From Epichloe hybrida (taxonomy: Eukaryota > Ascomycota > Sordariomycetes > Hypocreales > Clavicipitaceae): a DNA stretch of 64,000 nt. How positions within the stretch are numbered: position 1 is the stretch's first letter; each line of letters begins with the position of its first letter. The notes under the pieces were generated by a model. The model had not been told where the DNA came from. It saw nothing but the letters and a program-made list of their open reading frames with translations, and ran no database searches. The stretch spans positions 1,116,001 to 1,180,000 of the forward strand of contig JAFEKR010000014.1 in NCBI GenBank assembly GCA_019022495.1, in the 5' to 3' direction. Below are positions 11,918 through 23,779 of the stretch, piece by piece. Position numbers and translations under genes: made by a program.

Positions 11918-14644
11918 TTACGTGCCATTGAGCCACTTCCTCCATTGCCCCACACGAGGCGCTGACAATCCTTCGCTCCAACTCCCGAGCCGCCCTGTCC
12001 CCGATCCGATATCGACAAGGGGCGCCATGCTGGGCCGGCCGTGAGCGCACTGGAAAGGAAAGGCGCATTGCGACAGGCGGTGGGCAAGTTGCTCGCAGTC
12101 GTCCAGTGAGAGCTCATCGTTGAACATGATGGCACCTGGAAGCGTTAGATTTTGAGGTCGGGTAGGCGGACCAGCTGCACTTACTGCGACATGACCTCGA
12201 GTGAAGGAGCTCCAGTATGCCTTGAGGACAGCTGTGGAAACATGACACCCACGACCTTCCGGGTTCATACGTTAGACGAGGCGGCGTAGCTCTGTCTTCG
12301 AGCTTCCATATCTCCTTGCGTACCAGCTCAATGACCAATTTTGGATCGCTTTGGCATCGTTCCGAGATGCTCGGCGGTAATCTCGAAACAAGAACCTCTT
12401 TCCCTTCAACATGATTTGTTGTATTGGACTCCAGAAAGATACCCCACGTCTGAAAATGAGCGTGGCAACGGCGAAGAAGATGGTTCTCTCTGGCTGAAAT
12501 CTCAAACACAATCGGCCTCTGCAGCGGTTCCGTCACCGCTTGAAGAAGGCCTTGGCTACTCGGCAGGAAGTACAGCGACATGAGTTCCTCCAAGCGGCAT
12601 CTCTCGTCTGCTGCGTGCTGATCGAGCATGACCAATGTTGATGACGATTCGGATGGTTCATCTTTCCGCATTCGCAGCGGCAGTTGTAGGAGGACGAATT
12701 TCTTGTCGACCTGGCCTATGACCTTCGCCTTTTCCAACGCACATCTCGACAGTCGGCCACTCAAATCCATAGACATTGCTTCAAATTGGATCTCATTCTC
12801 CTGCAAGAAGAATCTGCTTCTTTGTCCGTCACCTCTCACCTCGACAGGTCTTTCTGTGTGGACGGGGTTCTGAGGTAACGCTGGTATTTGCTTCTCGATT
12901 GTCTCGAAGACGGGATTTTTCCAGGAATCTAGAATGTTTCGGAGCCACTCGTGAGGTTGCGACTTTGGCTGGAGTTCCACAGGCTGGCATGTTTGTACAT
13001 GATCTTTCGTCCTCGGGATTGATTCGGGAGTCAAAGTGCCACTCTGCTCAGAAGCTATCATGGTACGTTGTTGCTCAACTGCCTCGGAAGGCTCATCATC
13101 GGTTTCAGCCCGTGCTGCAGATTGGGCCTCTTCACCGACATCGTCAAACGGCTTCCGCAGCAATTTCCCGTTCTCACCCACGAGTCGACGACGCATTTGC
13201 ATGCGGCATTCCCCAGGCACAGTAGGTTGGACCACCTGGTGCTCAGTGGAGGACTTGAGGAGAGGCAGAGACCTCCCAACCTTGGTGCGATGCCACGATT
13301 CAAATGGTGGGCTATGTGCACTGCCACCTGTGAAAACATGCTCACCGGCGAGGCGCGCTCTGGACGGCAACCTAGTTGGCGCCATCTTGGGTTCATGAAG
13401 CGTATCAGGTTGACCTTTGTAATGTGAGCGTGATGACTTGATGTCCGGTTTCTGTACGTATTTTGGTTGCATCCAGTGTTTTTTTAGAAATCCATAACAG
13501 ATGACTCTGAGCAGGTCAACAATAGCTGTTAGGCTGTGTTGAGAGCTCCCCAACAAGACATCGTCCACGGCCAGGGTCTCTTCCGCACCGAGAAGATTCA
13601 ACTCTAGAAAGAACATTGGCCATTTTTCGACGCCCTTCGTCGGTTTTCCTCGCATCTTGTCCAAGGCGTTCCCATCTACAACACCGAAACTTGAAGATTT
13701 GAAAATCTTGTTGACCTCTTCGTACAGTACGTTAGTGCCAAAGCTGTTTTGGACAGGTCGAATACCAAGGCACATGATCTGCGAGCGACGAGTTGCCACT
13801 GGGGTTGTGGAAATGGCACCTTTGATTCTCAGGCGACGACTAGATGCCGACACGGGCACCCATGACCCTCCACCCTCGCTCTCAGCCAATCCTGCTTGGA
13901 CGAACAGTCTCGACGCACGACTCGCCATCTCTGAGCCCCTTGTCTTCATCCTGGCTTCTCGCTGCGTATTTGCCTCTCTGAGAAAGACGGACAACTCGCA
14001 TGGCCAAGAAAGAAGCAAGGCAGCTATCGCCTTCGTAGCAGCATCCCACTCCCTGTCAATCTTGGCACGATCAGAAAACAGGAGTCCACGCTGCTTGACT
14101 CTGACGGGCATGGAGCCAAACAAGTTGCGTACCGATACGCGAGTTCCGTGCTTGAAGGACACTATGCACTGGTCTGGCTGTGCTGGAATACTCCTTGAAA
14201 GCACATTGCCATTATGAATAGTAAGAGCGGAATGGGTATCATGCCGATGATGGCGGGACGAGATGGTCAGAAGCGAGAACGTTGCTACAGAGGCGATGAA
14301 GTTTCCATGACTGCCATGGATCCTGGGATTAGGTGGTGATTTGGACGTATCTACACGCGCGAGTTAGCTTCGTGCTTTTCAGTAATTGCCGTCATCATGT
14401 CGTAGCACGAACGATGCAATTTCCCTAGCCCGCCGCCCTCCTCAAATTCATGGGGTTGAATGCCAAATCCATCGTCCTCAATGATACAGTTTCCCAGCGC
14501 AAAATCGAGGTTGATGTTGATTTTGGAGGAATTTGCGTCCAGAGAGTTCATCAACAGCCCGCAGACGACATCGTTCAGCGAGGTGACGGAAGACGAGGAC
14601 TTGATTTTGTCAATGGCATCTTTAGGGAGTGGCCGGATCGACAT
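11918..14644 (-). CDS. MLH3: DNA mismatch repair protein MLH3 (MutL-gamma endonuclease subunit)
   Basis: Three exons on the minus strand, 14644-14413, 14350-12185 and 12135-11918, give 871 residues. Donors are GTTCGT and GTAAGT; acceptors are TAG and CAG. I chose the ATG giving [12 protein letters not shown]; another in-frame ATG lies 9 nt upstream (14653). The N-terminal GHKL ATPase part shows [21 protein letters not shown] and [21 protein letters not shown] long, poorly conserved linker follows. The C-terminal part carries the metal-binding endonuclease motif [13 protein letters not shown] at about residue 654, then SRSCRSAIMFND and [13 protein letters not shown], the other metal-site motifs of nuclease-competent MutL proteins. 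Mlh1-Mlh3 nicks DNA to resolve meiotic double Holliday junctions as crossovers and has a minor mismatch-repair role. All key motifs are present, so the protein should be catalytically competent. Confidence 0.93.
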
Positions 14645-15796
14645 GATATGCACGTCCCCATGCTGCCGCAGTCCAGGTTGGGCTTAATAAACGTCGACAG
14701 CAATTTTGCCGATGAGGTTGACTCTGAGCAGACCGGCTGTGACGTTGATGGGGAGATGAGAAGTTGATAGAACTTGAAAGCTATTATGGTGGGACCGTTT
14801 GCCCGCTCGTTGCCCGCTCGTTGCCCGATGACTTGACCTTTTCACTCACGACATCGAGATGCTATTTGATGGGGGTTTTGCAGTCCGTCCTCGTGCCCGA
14901 TGATTTACTTGCAACAGGCAAAGTGCTATGGCTGTACCGCCATTGATTGGATCAAAGAGCTGTCTTCGCGAATGAGGCCATCCATGCACGTGCGCACGCA
15001 CCTTCCGTCTCTTGCAACCAACTAGAAGCAACGGCTCCCCTAGGACGTCCTTTTTACGTCAGAAATCAAAAGATGAAGCCCCGCGGCCTAAGCTTGTGGC
15101 TGCCGTGTGAGAACTTTTCAAAGCTTGCAGGGCTTCTTTTCGACTCGCTGGTGCGACTTGGGCTGCATCACGTGATATCACTTTCCATACAAGATCGACC
15201 ACAGCAGTGGCGCCCATTGACGCCCAGTGGAGGTCGGTGGAGGTCAGTGCAGGCCAGTGCTCCAAGCATCCCCCGTAGCCGCCCCTGGGCTTCAATGTTC
15301 CCCTCCAGCACATGCCATGCGTGCCAACGCGCCGTGTGTCTGCCCGTTCCCGATGCCGTACATACATATGTAAGTACACACATCATGGTACAGTGCAGAT
15401 CACCCATGTCACTTTCAGTCATCACTTTGTCACCTTCCTTCACCTTCCCTCTGATGGTCAAAATCCAGCAAGCTCTCTCTTCTCAACGCCCTTTCGTGCA
15501 CGCGGTGCACCTGATCTCTCCCTTGTTTCGCATTGCAACTGCGGAAAACCATCTGGTCAGCACTGAACCATCGGTCCATCGCAGCCCGATCCATTGACAG
15601 ACAGACCAGACAAGGCCTGGGCCCTGCGCCGATACGAAGTACCGAGAAGCAGGGGTCTCCCTCCCCCCATTCCCATATCTGCATATATCAACGACACAAA
15701 GCGACACTGCCTTCAACTCGGGAACCATCGACTGTCCCGCGAGAAAAGACCGTTTCAACCGTTTACGCCGCTATCAAGTAGCCGTCTCGCTGCGAG
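14645..15796. other. Divergent promoter region
   Basis: About 1.15 kb between MLH3 (-) and the Ser/Thr-rich gene (+). Short ORFs on both strands are unconvincing. A near-palindrome GTACATACATATGTA occurs at 15358-15372, identical to one at 27545. A short TCGTTGCCCGC duplication lies at about 14810-14825. Confidence 0.45.
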
Positions 15797-17042
15797 ATGG
15801 CAGCGGCTGACATGATCAATGAACCCCACGGTAAGACATCCTTTGGCCCCCCAGCCGACCGTCACCGCAGTCACTCGAGAAGCAAGCCCAGTCTAACGCA
15901 TCGTATCTCCAGACCGACAGGCGCATCGACGACGACCCTTTTCAACGTGGGTGAAGAAACTAACAAACTTCAAGTCCTCCTCGGATGGCGATCGCCCCAA
16001 ACGGGACACGAGGGCCAGGCGCGGACGCAAGTTGAACAACCCGTATCCTCAGTCGGGTCATGTCAGCGAGAGCCACGGCAATGGTGTGGTGAATGGAAGC
16101 ACCAGCAATCGCAGTTACACCAACGGGGTGAGCTCGTGTTCTTTTACCACTGCAGGGAGCATCACCTCGCTTGGACGGACTGCACACAGCTCCGTGGACG
16201 GTATTGCTCCCACAACGGTGGGGGCAAGGAGCACAGCAGGCACGATATGTACGGAAAGTGAACCACCGCGATCTTTGGCCCCAAGCCACGGAGCAGCGAG
16301 CTCTCTTGCGGGAACGAGTCGCACTATTGGCGGTGGGATGGAATGTCGAAGAGGGGGTGGCAGCACTTTCTCCAGCCCGGCACCGTCAGTTCGATCTCTA
16401 ACGACAACCTTGACGACGATACAATCCGTGGCTCCGACCAATCAAACACCCTACATTCCAACACCACAGAACAGCAACACCAACACACAATCGATTCAGT
16501 TCAGTCAGCCTTTCCCTACCGCGTCCCCCGCGTCCGCCATACCCTCGCATTTGGCGCCGAGTAGCAATCCAACAACGTACACAACGGCCACGGCAAACAA
16601 TCTTCTGACCGACAATGCCTCCATCTTGACCTTGGCCTCCTCCAGCAAGCGCCGCCGCCGCCGCTCAATGGACACTGATGCATCAGTCCGCGCGTTGGCG
16701 CCTTCTTCTCTATGGGGTGGAAGCCGCGAGAGTCTCCCTCTCAGTGTTCTCAGCGCCAACATCGAGCAGGGGGGCATGCCAGCGACGCCAGGCCTGCCTG
16801 GTAGCAGCTCACGCCTGGTGCCTGAACGGAACAGCATATACTCTGCTACTGGGGTGGCACCGGCCATCACCAGCGAAAGAAACAGCATCCTGGCCAAGCA
16901 AGGTGATGGCGCCAGTGTCCGAAGCGGCCGGCTGGGCCACGGAAGACCGGACAGTATCAGCGGTAGCATCGTCGGTGTGACGAGCCCGTTGGCTACTTCG
17001 CGTGAGGCGCCCGAGGGGAAGATGGCCAAGGAGGACCGGTGA
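15797..17042 (+). CDS. Ser/Thr-rich conserved filamentous-fungal protein, function unknown
   Basis: Two exons, 15797-15830 and 15913-17042, give 387 residues. The donor is GTAAGA, the acceptor CAG at 15910-15912, and the junction codon encodes Asp (NEPHD). The N-terminus is basic (RQAHRRRPFSTWVKKLTNFK). A long Ser/Thr/Gly/Asn-rich disordered region follows, then a distinctive conserved block (NASILTLASSSKRRRRRSMD, then SVRALAPSSLWGGSRESLPL) and an RNSIY/RNSIL repeat pair near the C-terminus that looks like a set of kinase sites. As far as I recall, orthologues carry the database label 'Ca2+-modulated nonselective cation channel polycystin', but no transmembrane segment or channel domain is visible here, so I do not adopt it. 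The RRRRR cluster could be a nuclear signal. Confidence 0.82.
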
Positions 17043-17599
17043 GATGCTATATGATCTAGGCAGAGTGAATGATGCAAGGCGGAGAATGAAGCTTGTCATG
17101 AGTGAATGAATTGCAGCGGCGTTGTGGCATGAGGAATTAATTCTCTTGGTTTCAGGAGGTTGGCTGGTAAAATTTTGGGGGTTCATTTTTGTTACCTGGG
17201 CTTGACGAGGTGCAAATTGGGCGGATCATTAATGGGTGGACAGGCGTGACATACAAGAGATACCCAGCTGTGCAGGAGCTGTCATGGAACACTAGACTGC
17301 GCAGATGAATCACAAATACGTCCCAAGAAGAAGAATTGACCCATGAAGAGGCAGCGCAATTTTGATATTTGTATTCCAGCCGTCCCAGTCCCAAGGTCAA
17401 CGTTGCCCCACCCCCACGCCGCGACCACAGGCAAGCGACGCGACGCCCTGCCTCGTCCCAACGTCGTCATCGGACCACCTCGCAACATTGAACGTTGGAG
17501 CAACATGCTCATTCACAGCCACATATAATACAGAGTGCTCCCTCTGCTCAGACAGACCCGAAAACCGCCGCAGCACCCACAGCTGACTGATGCGTCAAC
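17043..17599. other. Intergenic: VPS11 promoter
   Basis: About 560 bases with no gene. The last 150 bases are C-rich and A/C-rich, as in other promoters of this window. Confidence 0.45.
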
Positions 17600-20500
17600 A
17601 TGGCGATTTCGGTATGTCTCATGAACCATGTGCTTCTGCAAGTCAATATACTCGCTCGGCCAACCTCTCGGTAAGCTAACACATCCCAGTGGAAGTCATT
17701 CGACTTCTTCGAAGTCTCCCAAATCTCCCTCCCCGATGCCGATACCCGCAATCTGTTCGAAGGCAATGAGATATCGAGCATTTGCGCAGGCTCCGACAGC
17801 CTCTTCATCGGCGGCAACGACGGAACCGTCAGCATCATCGGCAAAAGCTGGAAAGTCGTCAGGAAGTTCCAAGCCCACGAGGCTGGTCGAGTCACTCACA
17901 TGCGCCAAGTCGAGGGAACAAGTTTACTCGTCACCGTCGCCGAAGACTTGAGCAGCGAGCCGATCCTCAAGGCATGGGCGCTAGATCGGCTCGTCAAGAA
18001 GACGAATATGCCCACGTGCCTCTGCACCCTGACCATCAACAACGGTAGACGACAGTTCCCCATCTCTGCATTTGCGGCGTCAGACGACCTGTCACAGATT
18101 GCGGTGGGATTCGGCAACGGCTCTGTTACTCTGATTCGCGGCGACCTCATTCACGACTTGGGTACCAAGCAGAGGATAGTGTACGAGTCGGAAGAGCCGG
18201 TGACTGGGGTGCAGCTTGCGACGGATGAGAAGCTCACCACGCTGTTCATTTCTACAACGACGCGGATTCTCAGGCTGGGTCTGTCAAGGAAAGGTCAAGG
18301 GCTGCCTCCCAAGACCGTGGAAGACAGTGGGTGTGCCTGGGGTTGCATGGCCCTCGACAAGGAGACGGGCGAGGTTGTGGTGGCGAGGGACGATGCGATT
18401 TATACCTACTCGCTGGATGGGCGAGGACCGCCAAAGGCATACGAGGCTCCCAAGACACTGATTGCTGTGTACGAGAATTATGTGGCGCTCAAGTGCCTGC
18501 CGTCAGGGGCGAATGGCAGAGATCCGGAGGTCCTGAGGCGGCGGTTCGGGGGTAGCGGAAACGATGATCTGTTCAACGCGACAACATTTCTCTTGCTCGA
18601 GCCAGACCTGAGGATCATTGCACACTCGGAGACGATGATGTCACCGGTGAGATTTGTATTCGACGTCTGGGGCGATCTGTTCACCATGTCTGAGGAGGGC
18701 AAGGTACGTGCTGCATGCCTCATGACGAGCTATTCATCGGACTTACTTGATTTTTTTAGCTGTACAGATATCACGAAAAGCCTTTGCAGCAGAGACTGGA
18801 AATGCTGTACCAGCGCAACATGTTTCATCTTGCCATCGAGCTGGCGCAAAGCTCCGGATTGAATGGTCAGCAACAGACCGTCATATACCGCAAGTTTGGC
18901 GACCACCTGTACCAAAAAGCGGACTACGACGGGGCCATGGTGCAGTACATTCGCGCCATTGATACGACGGAACCGTCCCAAGTCATTCGCAAGGCATGCA
19001 TTCCATTGCTCCCCCCTTCCTTTTCTCAGGCTCCTCCACTGACTTTTGCTAGTTTCTCGATACACAACGGATTCACAATCTGATCCAGTACCTGGAGCAA
19101 CTACACGAGCATCGAAAGGCCACGGCTGACCACACGACCCTTCTCCTCAACTGCTATGCCAAGTTGAAGGACATTGAAAAACTAGAAAAGTTCATCAAGT
19201 CACCGGGAGATCTAAAATTCGACCTGGATACAGCCATTGCCATGTGCCGGCAAGGAGGTTATTACGAACAAGCGGCTTATCTCGCCAAACGGCACGGCGA
19301 AACAGAATTGGTTGTCGACATTCTCATCGAGGACTCCAAACGCCATGGCGAGGCACTCGACTATATCTGGCGTCAAGACCCTGAGGTGGTGCGTCTGCCA
19401 CGGTCAAGAAACCTACCTGACTGTCATGCAAGTACTTACTGTCAACTAGGCCTACCCCTGCATGAAAAAGTACGCCCGCGTACTCATAGAACACTGTCCA
19501 GAAGAGGCCACGAAACTTTTCGTACTATACTACACGGGGAAATTTCGACCAAGGAAGACGGCGGTGCCGGTGATCGGGGAGACACCTTTGACGACTGGCG
19601 GCTTCACGTCAGGTGCCGCGAGTGCTGTACAGAACTTGTCCAACTACCTGCCATTTCCATACTTGAACACATCGTCTGGCGCCGCGCCAGACGCTCCTAG
19701 CAACATGAAGCAGCCAGCGCAAAATGGACTGCCATTGAGTGAGGAAGACCACCCGCCTCCGAAATACACGGTGCCTGCACCGCGAACGGCATTCTCGTCC
19801 TTCATCGACCACCCGGATGAGTTCATAACGTTTCTCGAAGCATGCCTCGAAGAAGAAGAAGAATTGAAAGTCGGCGACAAATCGGATCTCTACACGACCT
19901 TGTTTGAAATGTACCTGTACAAGGCAGGCGAGAGGAAGGGACATCATCGTGAGCAATGGGAGGCCAAGGCGAAGGAACTGATCGGGGGCGAACATGTGCC
20001 CATGGAGAGCTCCAACGTGCTTCTCCTATCCGACCTCTCCAACTTCCGCGACGGCACCGTACTGGTCAAGGAGCAGGCCGGCCTCCTCTTTGACATTTTC
20101 CGATCCTACACGTCGGCCAAGGACACGAGGGGCGCCATCAAGGCTCTGCGAAAGTACGGCCCCGACGAGCCTCGGCTGTACCCAGCAGCGCTAGCATACC
20201 TCACGTCCGACCCACGAGTCCTCGAGGAAGCCGGCGCCGACGAACTAGCCAATGTGCTCTCCAAGATCGACAGGGACGGCCTCATGGCACCTCTGCAAGT
20301 GGTGCAAACGCTGGTGGGTCAATCATCCGGCGGAGGCGTCGCAACAATGGGCATGATCAAGCCCTACCTCCACGACACAATACTTCGCGAACGCAAAGAG
20401 ATGGAAGACAATCGGCGCCAAATCGAAACTCTGCGAAGTGACACGGAGAAACGCAGAGCCGAAATCGCCGACCTCGGATCCAAGCCAGCCGTATTCCAAG

Positions 20501-20799
20501 CAACGCGGTGCTCAGACTGCGGACAGGGCCTCGACCTGCCGGCGGTGCATTTCCTGTGCAAGCACAGCTTTCACCAGAGGTGTCTGCGGGGCGGAGGCGA
20601 GGACGACGACGATGTGGAGTGTCCGCAGTGCGCCGGGGGCAATGACTTGATACGGAAGATGAGAGAAGAGCAGAGGAAGGCGGCGATGAAGCATGACTTG
20701 TTCAAGGCGGAGCTGGAGGGGAGCGAGGATCGGTTCGGGACGGTGGCCAAGTGGTTCGGGAGGGGGGTGATGGATGGGGCGCACAATGAGGAGGTGTAG
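17600..20799 (+). CDS. VPS11: VPS11/PEP5, HOPS and CORVET core subunit with RING finger
   Basis: Five exons, 17600-17611, 17690-18703, 18760-18993, 19053-19388 and 19450-20799, give 981 residues. The first exon encodes only MAIS. All junctions are in phase 0. Intron 3 has a GC donor (AAG|GCATGC) with a normal TAG acceptor; the continuation IRK-FLDTQRIHNLIQYLEQ matches the family, so it is not a misread. The N-terminal half is a WD40-like propeller (WKSFDFFEVSQISLPD onward), followed by an alpha-solenoid clathrin-repeat region (RNMFHLAIELAQ, QKADYDGAMVQYI, AYPCMKKYARVLIEHCP). The C-terminus has a RING-H2 finger (CSDCGQGLDLPAVHF, CKHSFHQRC, CPQC). Vps11 is a shared core subunit of the CORVET and HOPS tethering complexes acting in endosome and vacuole fusion. 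Length is normal for the family. Confidence 0.95.
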
Positions 20800-21094
20800 T
20801 GTGGTTTGTTGAGTATATATTATATACTATATACTATGATGTGGGCGTATAAACAGAATGGGCGATTTGTCTCGTTGTACTGCCTTTTGTTCGCAAATCC
20901 CATTCGACCGTGTTCCTATCAGTCACGGGTCACACAGGCAAAAAAAAAAAAGTGGTCATTCACCGATGCGTCGGCGCCGGCCAAGCCTGAAACCAAACCC
21001 CAACAACTACAACATCGGCCGGTCCATCTCCATGCATCTGCCATCTCCATCTCCATCACCGTCACCATCACCACATCAGCCCCAAACCAACTCG
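20800..21094. other. Short intergenic / leader of the POF1-like gene
   Basis: The 3' flank of VPS11 has a TATATATTATATACTATATACTATG tract region at about 20814-20838, followed by an A12 run at 20941-20952. The reading frame of the downstream gene is open from 20858, so its true start is uncertain. Confidence 0.4.
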
Positions 21095-21712
21095 ATGCCC
21101 GTGCCAACAATCCCCTCGGTCCCCATGACCCGCTCCCAGATTCTCCACTTCTTCACCCGCTCCCTCACAGCCTTCCACTCCTCCTCCCACGATGCCTTCC
21201 GCGTGCTCTGCACAGCGCCCCATCACCCGCTGGCGCCCCGACTTCCTCCTGCCCCCCCCGGCGTCGACACCCTCGTCGTGCTAGACTCGAGCTTCAACCC
21301 GCCGACCCGGGCCCACGCGCAGATGGCCAAGTCGGCCATGGAGAGCGCCGGGCCGGGCGCGCGGCTCCTCCTGCTGCTGGCCGTGAACAACGCGGACAAG
21401 GGGGGCGCCGGGCCGGCCGCCGGTGTGGCGCCTCGGCTGGGCATGATGGAGGGGTTCGCGAGGGACCTGGCGCGGGGTGGTGGTGGCGACGACGCCGAGA
21501 TTGAGATTGACGTGGCGGTGACGACGGGGGCCTTGTTCCACGAGAAGGCGAGGAGCATCGCTGGCTCGGGCGTGTACAATGACCGGCGTGACGGACGGGG
21601 AGACGTGCAGCAGGTGTATCTGTGCGGGTTCGACACGGTGATTCGCATCTTTGATCCGAGATATTATCGGGACGAGCCTGCTGGTACTGCGTGTTCTTGC
21701 TCGGGAGCGTCA

Positions 21713-21745
<33 letters not shown>

Positions 21746-22063
21746 ACGGCCATGCAGAGGGCTCTGCGGCCGTTCTTTGCGAGGGCGAAGCTGCGTGTTA
21801 TGATGAGGCCTGACGACGAATGGGGGTCGGCGGAGGAGCAGCGGGCGTGGGTGGATGGCTTGTTGGGGGATGGCGGGCTGGAAAGGGTCGGGGGGGATGC
21901 GGACTGGGCGGGGAGGATAGAGCTGGTGGAGGGCGTGGAGGGCGTGGTGAGCAGTTCGAGGGTGAGGGAGGTGGTGAGACGGGGTGGTGGTGGTGATGAG
22001 TTGGATGGGATGGTGGGTGAGGAGGTGAGGAGGTGGATTGAGGAGGAGGGGCTGTATAGATGA
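21095..22063 (+). CDS. POF1-like nucleotidyltransferase (NMNAT-type cytidylyltransferase fold)
   Basis: A single open frame ends at 22063. It is open from 20858, with candidate starts at 20858, 21032, 21095 and 21125; I use 21095 because everything before it is low-complexity (a Ser-Pro repeat) and conserved-looking sequence starts at MTRSQILHFF (21125). The product is about 322 residues. The nucleotidyltransferase motifs are visible: DSSFNPPTRAHAQM, the (H/T)xxH phosphate-binding motif, near the N-terminus, and VSSSRVREVV, the ISSTxxR-like motif, near the C-terminus. Between them is VYLCGFDTVIRIFDPRYY. This matches the fungal family containing yeast Pof1/YCL047C, related to nicotinamide mononucleotide adenylyltransferases; substrate specificity cannot be read from the sequence. 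A GGTGAG hexamer repeat at about 21715-21743 encodes a Gly-Glu run in a loop, and the gene is unusually GC-rich. Confidence 0.82.
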
Positions 22064-22414
22064 TGGGGCGGGATGGGGGTTGGAATTGGTCATGATGATG
22101 AGAGTGGCTGTTGCGGCGTCTCCCCTTGTGGAAGTCATCACGCATGCCTTGTTCTTGTTGTACATGCAGGGAGCCGGCATGAATGACACCAATTATCTAA
22201 TTATCTACTTGCAACGGGGGTGCGTGGATGGACATCCGTAACGGTCGGAGATTTCAAAGGGTCTTTGATGCTGATTGGTGGCATCCATCCCGGTCTGCTG
22301 CCACGTGACTCACGTCAGATGCGACGGACTGCTTCTGGAAACTCCTCATGGAGTGTCACAGTCCAGTCCAGGCAAGAAAAAACCGAGGATTGAACAAGTC
22401 CCCCTTTCTTTTTA

Positions 22415-22482
22415 AAGCCCCCCCTGAGATTTCCTTTCATATATCTGTAAGCCCCCCCTGAGATTTCCCTTCATATATCTGA
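22415..22482. repeat. 34-bp tandem duplication
   Basis: Two near-identical 34-bp units lie side by side, beginning AAGCCCCCCCTGAGATTTCC at 22415 and 22449. They differ at two visible positions (CTTT/CCTT and the last base). They sit in the convergent intergenic region between the POF1-like gene and the DUF3659 gene, with the rest of 22064-22527 showing no gene. Confidence 0.85.
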
Positions 22483-22527
22483 GAAACCTCCACAGTGCAC
22501 AACTGCACAGACTCTCAGACGACAAAA

Positions 22528-23160
22528 TCAGTCCGCTCTCTCCATCTTACATTTCCAAGTTTCATGCCCCCCTCCGTTAATGACGGTAGGGATCTTGATG
22601 ATCAGTTGGATGCCATCGTGCGTAGACTTGACGTCCAAGTAGATCTCGGACGGGCTAGGAGTGACCGTTGATTGTTTTTTTCCACCGTTTGCCTCGTTTG
22701 CCTCGTTTGCCTCGTTTGCCTCGTTTGCCTCGCCCGCCCCCGACTTGTCTGCATCGTCCTTTTTCGAGCCGCAAAACTTGCAGCTTTCGCGGCCGCCGGG
22801 GGGCCTTGGTGCATCGCCCGCAAGATTGTTCTTCATCCTGCCCACAGCTGCGCCGTTGTGGTCGTATATGGTGCCGTCGTGGTCAACCTTGAGCCTCTTC
22901 CTGTTGTTCTCTGCATCTTCTTCCTCCGTGGGATCGAACCACGTCTCCGACACATGGCCAGCTACATGGCCGGCTGTGTCAAGGACCTTGCCATCTTTGC
23001 ATACCGGCCGCCCAATCATCGACGGCAAGTCGCCCTCGACGCGGCCCAGCACTGTGCCGTTCCGGTCCAAAATGTTGCCGAACTCATCGACGCATTTGCC
23101 TTGGAGAGCTGCGACTACCTCCCGGTCCAGCGTATTTACCGGTGACGCCAAGTTTGACAT
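22528..23160 (-). CDS. Small DUF3659-type repeat protein
   Basis: A single-exon ORF of 210 residues begins MSNLASPVNTLDREVV. It contains about three imperfect copies of a short motif with the pattern G-x-[IV]-x-D-x-x-G-x-[VA]-[LA]-G-[RH]-[VM] (DEFGNILDRNGTVLGRVEGD, DTAGHVAGHV, DHDGTIYDHNGAAVGRM), characteristic of the fungal DUF3659 family, often long 'LEA domain' proteins. Here only a few copies exist, so this is a short member. A CKFCGSKK pair and an Asn-Glu-Ala repeat follow, and the C-terminus (SEIYLDVKSTHDGIQLII) looks like a beta-rich end. The function of the family is unknown. Confidence 0.75.
   Translation of the reverse strand: MSNLASPVNTLDREVVAALQGKCVDEFGNILDRNGTVLGRVEGDLPSMIGRPVCKDGKVLDTAGHVAGHVSETWFDPTEEEDAENNRKRLKVDHDGTIYDHNGAAVGRMKNNLAGDAPRPPGGRESCKFCGSKKDDADKSGAGEANEANEANEANEANGGKKQSTVTPSPSEIYLDVKSTHDGIQLIIKIPTVINGGGHETWKCKMERAD
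22691..22735. repeat. GCCTCGTTT nonanucleotide repeat inside the DUF3659 gene
   Basis: Five consecutive 9-nt units (the last diverged to GCCTCGCCC) encode an (Asn-Glu-Ala)n run on the minus strand. The unit length keeps the reading frame, so copy-number changes would alter the protein length without breaking it. Confidence 0.9.
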
Positions 23161-23779
23161 GATTTCGGGGGTGAAAATGGCATGTTCTTTTTTTTTTTTT
23201 TTTTCCTTCGAAGGATCAGATGGGGAAGGGGGAGGAATTTGTGAGGCCTGGCGTGTTTTGTTCGTTGACGGCTACTTTCCTGGTTTTGCTTCTGTCTGAT
23301 AGTCTGACCGGGGAACGTTCCCCCCCCCCCCCTTCTCCCCTCCCTTACCGAGTTTTTTTCGTGTAATCATGCCATTATTGATGCTTGGTCCCCCCCCAGA
23401 TCCACGGATCGTGTTCCGTCTGGGCGGAGTCTGTCTGGACAAAAATGCAACCCACCTTGGTCGAGCCGTCACATCGTCATCGGCTCATCGTCATAATAGA
23501 CCTTCCCCCCCGGGGACTCACGTGGATCTTGCACAGAAGAGATGAAGACGGCTCGTAATAAAATCAAAAAAAACCCAAAATTGGGATGCAAGTGGCTAAC
23601 CTGAAAGGGGCGAGGTCTTGTTGGGGCATCGCTTGGCAACCTCGGTACGGAACAAGCAGCATCTTGGCTATAAAAGTGACTATAGACTAGTGCCTATAAG
23701 TGTACCAATCTTCAACGCTGTTCGTGATGCAATTGAACATGGCTCGACGTCTCTTGTCTTGTTTCGAAGGATGGGCAGT
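23161..23779. other. Intergenic
   Basis: About 620 bases without a gene. It contains T18, C12 and G-rich homopolymer runs (23190-23350), which suggest error-prone sequence here. Confidence 0.45.

Noticed and set aside
15797..17042. Labelling this gene a polycystin-like cation channel
   Set aside because: The label I recall from databases is not supported: no transmembrane segment or channel motif is visible.
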